Assembly (NCBI GenBank): GCA_029265405.1
Contig: JAJUJI010000007.1
Location: 1-64,000, forward strand
DNA length: 64,000 nucleotides
DNA from: Clostridiales bacterium
GTDB lineage: Bacteria; Bacillota; Clostridia; Oscillospirales; Oscillospiraceae
Reading direction: 5' to 3'
Position numbers and translations under genes: made by a program. This document shows positions 62,095-64,000 of this stretch, piece by piece; positions within the stretch are counted from its first letter, which is position 1, and each line of letters starts with the position of its first letter. The notes under the pieces are model-generated. The model had not been told where the DNA came from. It searched no databases and worked only from the letters and a program-made list of their open reading frames with translations.

Positions 62095-63702
62095 ATGCCG
62101 AAGAAAGCCGTTGTGACTGTGCATCCAGCTTACCGCATAGGAGAGATATCTCCGCGCCTTTACGGCTCGTTCCTTGAGCCTATCGGCACCATGGTCAACG
62201 GAACCATGTACAACCCCAAGCATCCGACGGCGGACGACAAGGGCTTCCGCCGCGATTTTATCGAAGCGCTGAAGCAGACCCCCATACCGGCGGTCCGGCT
62301 GCCGGGAGGCAACTTTGTCTCCGGCTGGGACTGGAAGGATTCTATCGGGCCCATGGAGCAGCGCAAGGCGCACCTTGACCTTGCCTGGCGCCAGTACATA
62401 CCCAACGACGTAGGGCATGACGAGTATCTTCAATGGGCCGAGCGCGTCGGCTTCGAGCCGCTCTATACGATAAACCTAGGTACCGGAGACATAAACGACG
62501 CGATATATATAACGGAATACACAAACCATGAGGGCGGGACATACTGGTCCGATCTGCGCAGAAAATACGGCCATGAGAAGCCCTACGGGGTGAAGCTCTG
62601 GTATCTTGGCAACGAGATGGACGGCCCCTGGCAGATTGGCTCCTGGGAGAAGGACCCGCGGGGCTACGGCATACGTGCCAACGAGGTTTCAAAGGCTATG
62701 AAGTGGGTTGACGGCGGCATAGAAACGGCGGTTTGCGTTTCCTCCTCGCCCTTCCTTGCCCATTATCCGCAGTGGGATTTGGAGGTCCTCCAGGAGTGCT
62801 ACGAGGCCGTGGACTATGTCTCCATGCACCACTACCACTCGGCGCCGGAGGGGGATTTTGCGGCGCTCCTTGGCGGTTCGGTCTTTTTTGAGGACTATAT
62901 CAATACGGAGATAGCCCTTTGCGACTTCGTGCAGACAAAATGCCGCTCGCCGCGCAGGATGCTGCTGTCCTTCGACGAATACGGCTGCATGATACGACCG
63001 AACCGCCCGCTTCGCCCCGGCTACGGCCCGCATAATCTTTACATGGACCATTACAATTTCCCGACGCGCAAGTACATTCGCCATGACCCGGACAACATGC
63101 TTATGCCCGGAATGCCGCCGATGGGCCGCCACGGGGATATGCCGATGGCCCTTGCCAATACCTCGGTGCTGCTGGCCTTCCTGCGCCACGCAGACCGCGT
63201 TAAGGTCGGCTGCATGACCGGGGGGCTGGGAACGCTTGCCGCAGCAAGCCGCGAGCACATATGGAGGAGCGCCGGCTATTACCCCTTTACCCAGCTTATG
63301 ACCTACGGGCGCGGCGTTTCAATGCGCACCTCGGTGGATTGCGACACCTTCGATATACCCGGCTATGCGATAGACGACAATTCCCAGTATTACAGGCACG
63401 AGGGGCTGCCCTTTATCGACACTGCGGCCGCGCTGGATGAGGAAAAGGGCGAGCTGGCGGTCTTTGCCATAAACCGCAACTGGGAGGCCTCAAACGATGT
63501 CAGCATAGATGTATCCGGTTTTGAGGGCTGGAGCTTCGTCGAGCATATCCAGCTTTATTCCGACGACCCGAACGCCGCCAATACTTATGAAAACCCGGAC
63601 GCCATAATTCCGACGGCAAACAAGGAAGCGAAATTTGAATGCGGGAAGGTTTCCGCGAATCTTAAGAGCCTCTCGTGGAATGTATTCAGATTCAAAAAAT
63701 AA
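62095..63702 (+). CDS. Alpha-L-arabinofuranosidase, GH51
   Basis: This encodes 535 residues. ATG 62095 follows AAAGGAGA. There is no signal peptide, so it acts inside the cell on imported arabino-oligosaccharides. GH51 features are ISPRLYGSFLEPIG at the start, VRLPGGNFVSGWDWKDSIGP, the acid/base Glu in WYLGNEMDGPWQIG (about residue 175), MHHYH, and the nucleophile Glu in LLSFDEYGC (about 297), then a C-terminal beta domain. It fits with the uronate genes as part of pectin or arabinoxylan side-chain use. Confidence 0.94.
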   Translation: MPKKAVVTVHPAYRIGEISPRLYGSFLEPIGTMVNGTMYNPKHPTADDKGFRRDFIEALKQTPIPAVRLPGGNFVSGWDWKDSIGPMEQRKAHLDLAWRQYIPNDVGHDEYLQWAERVGFEPLYTINLGTGDINDAIYITEYTNHEGGTYWSDLRRKYGHEKPYGVKLWYLGNEMDGPWQIGSWEKDPRGYGIRANEVSKAMKWVDGGIETAVCVSSSPFLAHYPQWDLEVLQECYEAVDYVSMHHYHSAPEGDFAALLGGSVFFEDYINTEIALCDFVQTKCRSPRRMLLSFDEYGCMIRPNRPLRPGYGPHNLYMDHYNFPTRKYIRHDPDNMLMPGMPPMGRHGDMPMALANTSVLLAFLRHADRVKVGCMTGGLGTLAAASREHIWRSAGYYPFTQLMTYGRGVSMRTSVDCDTFDIPGYAIDDNSQYYRHEGLPFIDTAAALDEEKGELAVFAINRNWEASNDVSIDVSGFEGWSFVEHIQLYSDDPNAANTYENPDAIIPTANKEAKFECGKVSANLKSLSWNVFRFKK

Positions 63703-63743
63703 GGCGAAGGCGCCCGTGGAGCGCTGAAGCTGAGCCTTGCAAG

Positions 63744-63781
63744 GCGGGCCGCCCAAACTTTTGACGGTTTGGGCGGCCCGC
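63744..63781. terminator. Hairpin between convergent genes
   Basis: GCGGGCCGCCCAAAC (63744-63758) pairs exactly with GTTTGGGCGGCCCGC (63767-63781) across an eight-base loop: a 15-bp stem. T-runs are poor, but it sits between the arabinofuranosidase and the regulator gene. Confidence 0.65.
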
Positions 63782-63790
63782 TTGCGACGC

Positions 63791-64000
63791 TCACTGATTT
63801 TTCTCCAGATAATCAATTATTTGCAGAGATTGTTCAAAAGAAAACATGATGTTGGGATCGCCTAAATCCAGATCAAACAGCTCCTGCATGCGCTTGAGGC
63901 GGTAGTCCACCGAGTTCCGGTGTATCCCGAGCAGCGAGGCGGTTTTTGCCGGGTTGCGGCCGCTTTTAAGGTAAGCCCTTATGGTCGGCATGAAACAGGT
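63791..64000 (-). CDS. PucR/CdaR-type transcriptional regulator, C-terminal part
   Basis: The visible ~70 residues form the end of the protein; the gene continues past the window edge. TIRAYLKSGRNPAKTASLLG followed by IHRNSVDYRLKRMQELFDLD is the characteristic PucR C-terminal helix-turn-helix. Related proteins (CdaR, PucR, XylR-like) respond to sugar acids, purines or other metabolites. Its place beside the uronate and arabinan genes makes local control likely, but this is inference. Confidence 0.82.
   Translation of the reverse strand, partial: TCFMPTIRAYLKSGRNPAKTASLLGIHRNSVDYRLKRMQELFDLDLGDPNIMFSFEQSLQIIDYLEKNQ

Overview
The window looks like the chromosome of a GC-rich, anaerobic, spore-forming Clostridia-type Firmicute (inference). 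The evidence is YpeB and a SpoIIQ-like M23 protein, a short HisG paired with HisZ, TmcAL next to acetate kinase, an SLH-domain protein, strong Gram-positive ribosome-binding sites, frequent TTG/GTG starts, and a ferredoxin/NAD(P)-linked flavin Fe-S complex. Genus cannot be read from the sequence.

Layout. 1-3350 holds mobile-element debris: a group II intron whose reverse transcriptase has collapsed to its two ends, and an IS21-type remnant with a broken istB. Between them lies a translationally coupled pair encoding a small protein and a PrsW-like membrane protease. 3526-7362 is an accessory stretch of surface or secreted proteins: an IseA-like lipoprotein, a small Cys-containing secreted protein with an apparent AUA start, an AT-rich orphan, and an SLH protein. 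7453-21680 is mostly housekeeping: GNAT, phosphoesterase, a trio of small unknown proteins, a TagO/WecA-type transferase, trpS, an aminotransferase, gltX, a lipoprotein, ypeB, ackA, tmcAL and a RodA/FtsW protein.

22101-28025 is a compact his operon (hisZ-G-D-B-A-I-E) followed by NusG-II and Gx-transporter genes. It lacks hisH, hisF and hisC. 28111-34399 is on the minus strand: trmL-pgk-tpiA-gpmI-eno, then the M23 protein. A tRNA-Arg(CCG) with its own promoter and terminator follows at 34651-34727.

35207-40499 is a more AT-rich block encoding a LytTR regulator, a soluble AgrC-like kinase and two ABC exporter half-transporters. It abuts a 5'-truncated glgD and a glgA carrying four inactivating lesions, so a glycogen locus appears to have been replaced and is decaying.

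42290-48229 contains a rhomboid gene with a suspicious A7 tract, a perfect 23-bp palindrome, and a CUT2-type sugar ABC transporter. 48388-53934 encodes a three-subunit NuoE/NuoF/NuoG-GltD-like complex resembling the Sporomusa-type Nfn (Stn) electron-bifurcating transhydrogenase.

54137-63702 is a divergent uronate locus: uxaC-uxaE-GNAT on the minus strand, and gnd, a PfkB kinase, a fructuronate-reductase-like SDR and a LarA-family protein on the plus strand. A GH51 arabinofuranosidase follows, then the end of a PucR/CdaR-type regulator. No mannonate dehydratase or KDPG aldolase is present here. The gene set instead fits a route uronate -> fructuronate -> mannonate -> gluconate -> 6-phosphogluconate -> ribulose 5-phosphate, with the LarA homologue acting as a mannonate/gluconate epimerase. 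This is the most interesting hypothesis in the window.
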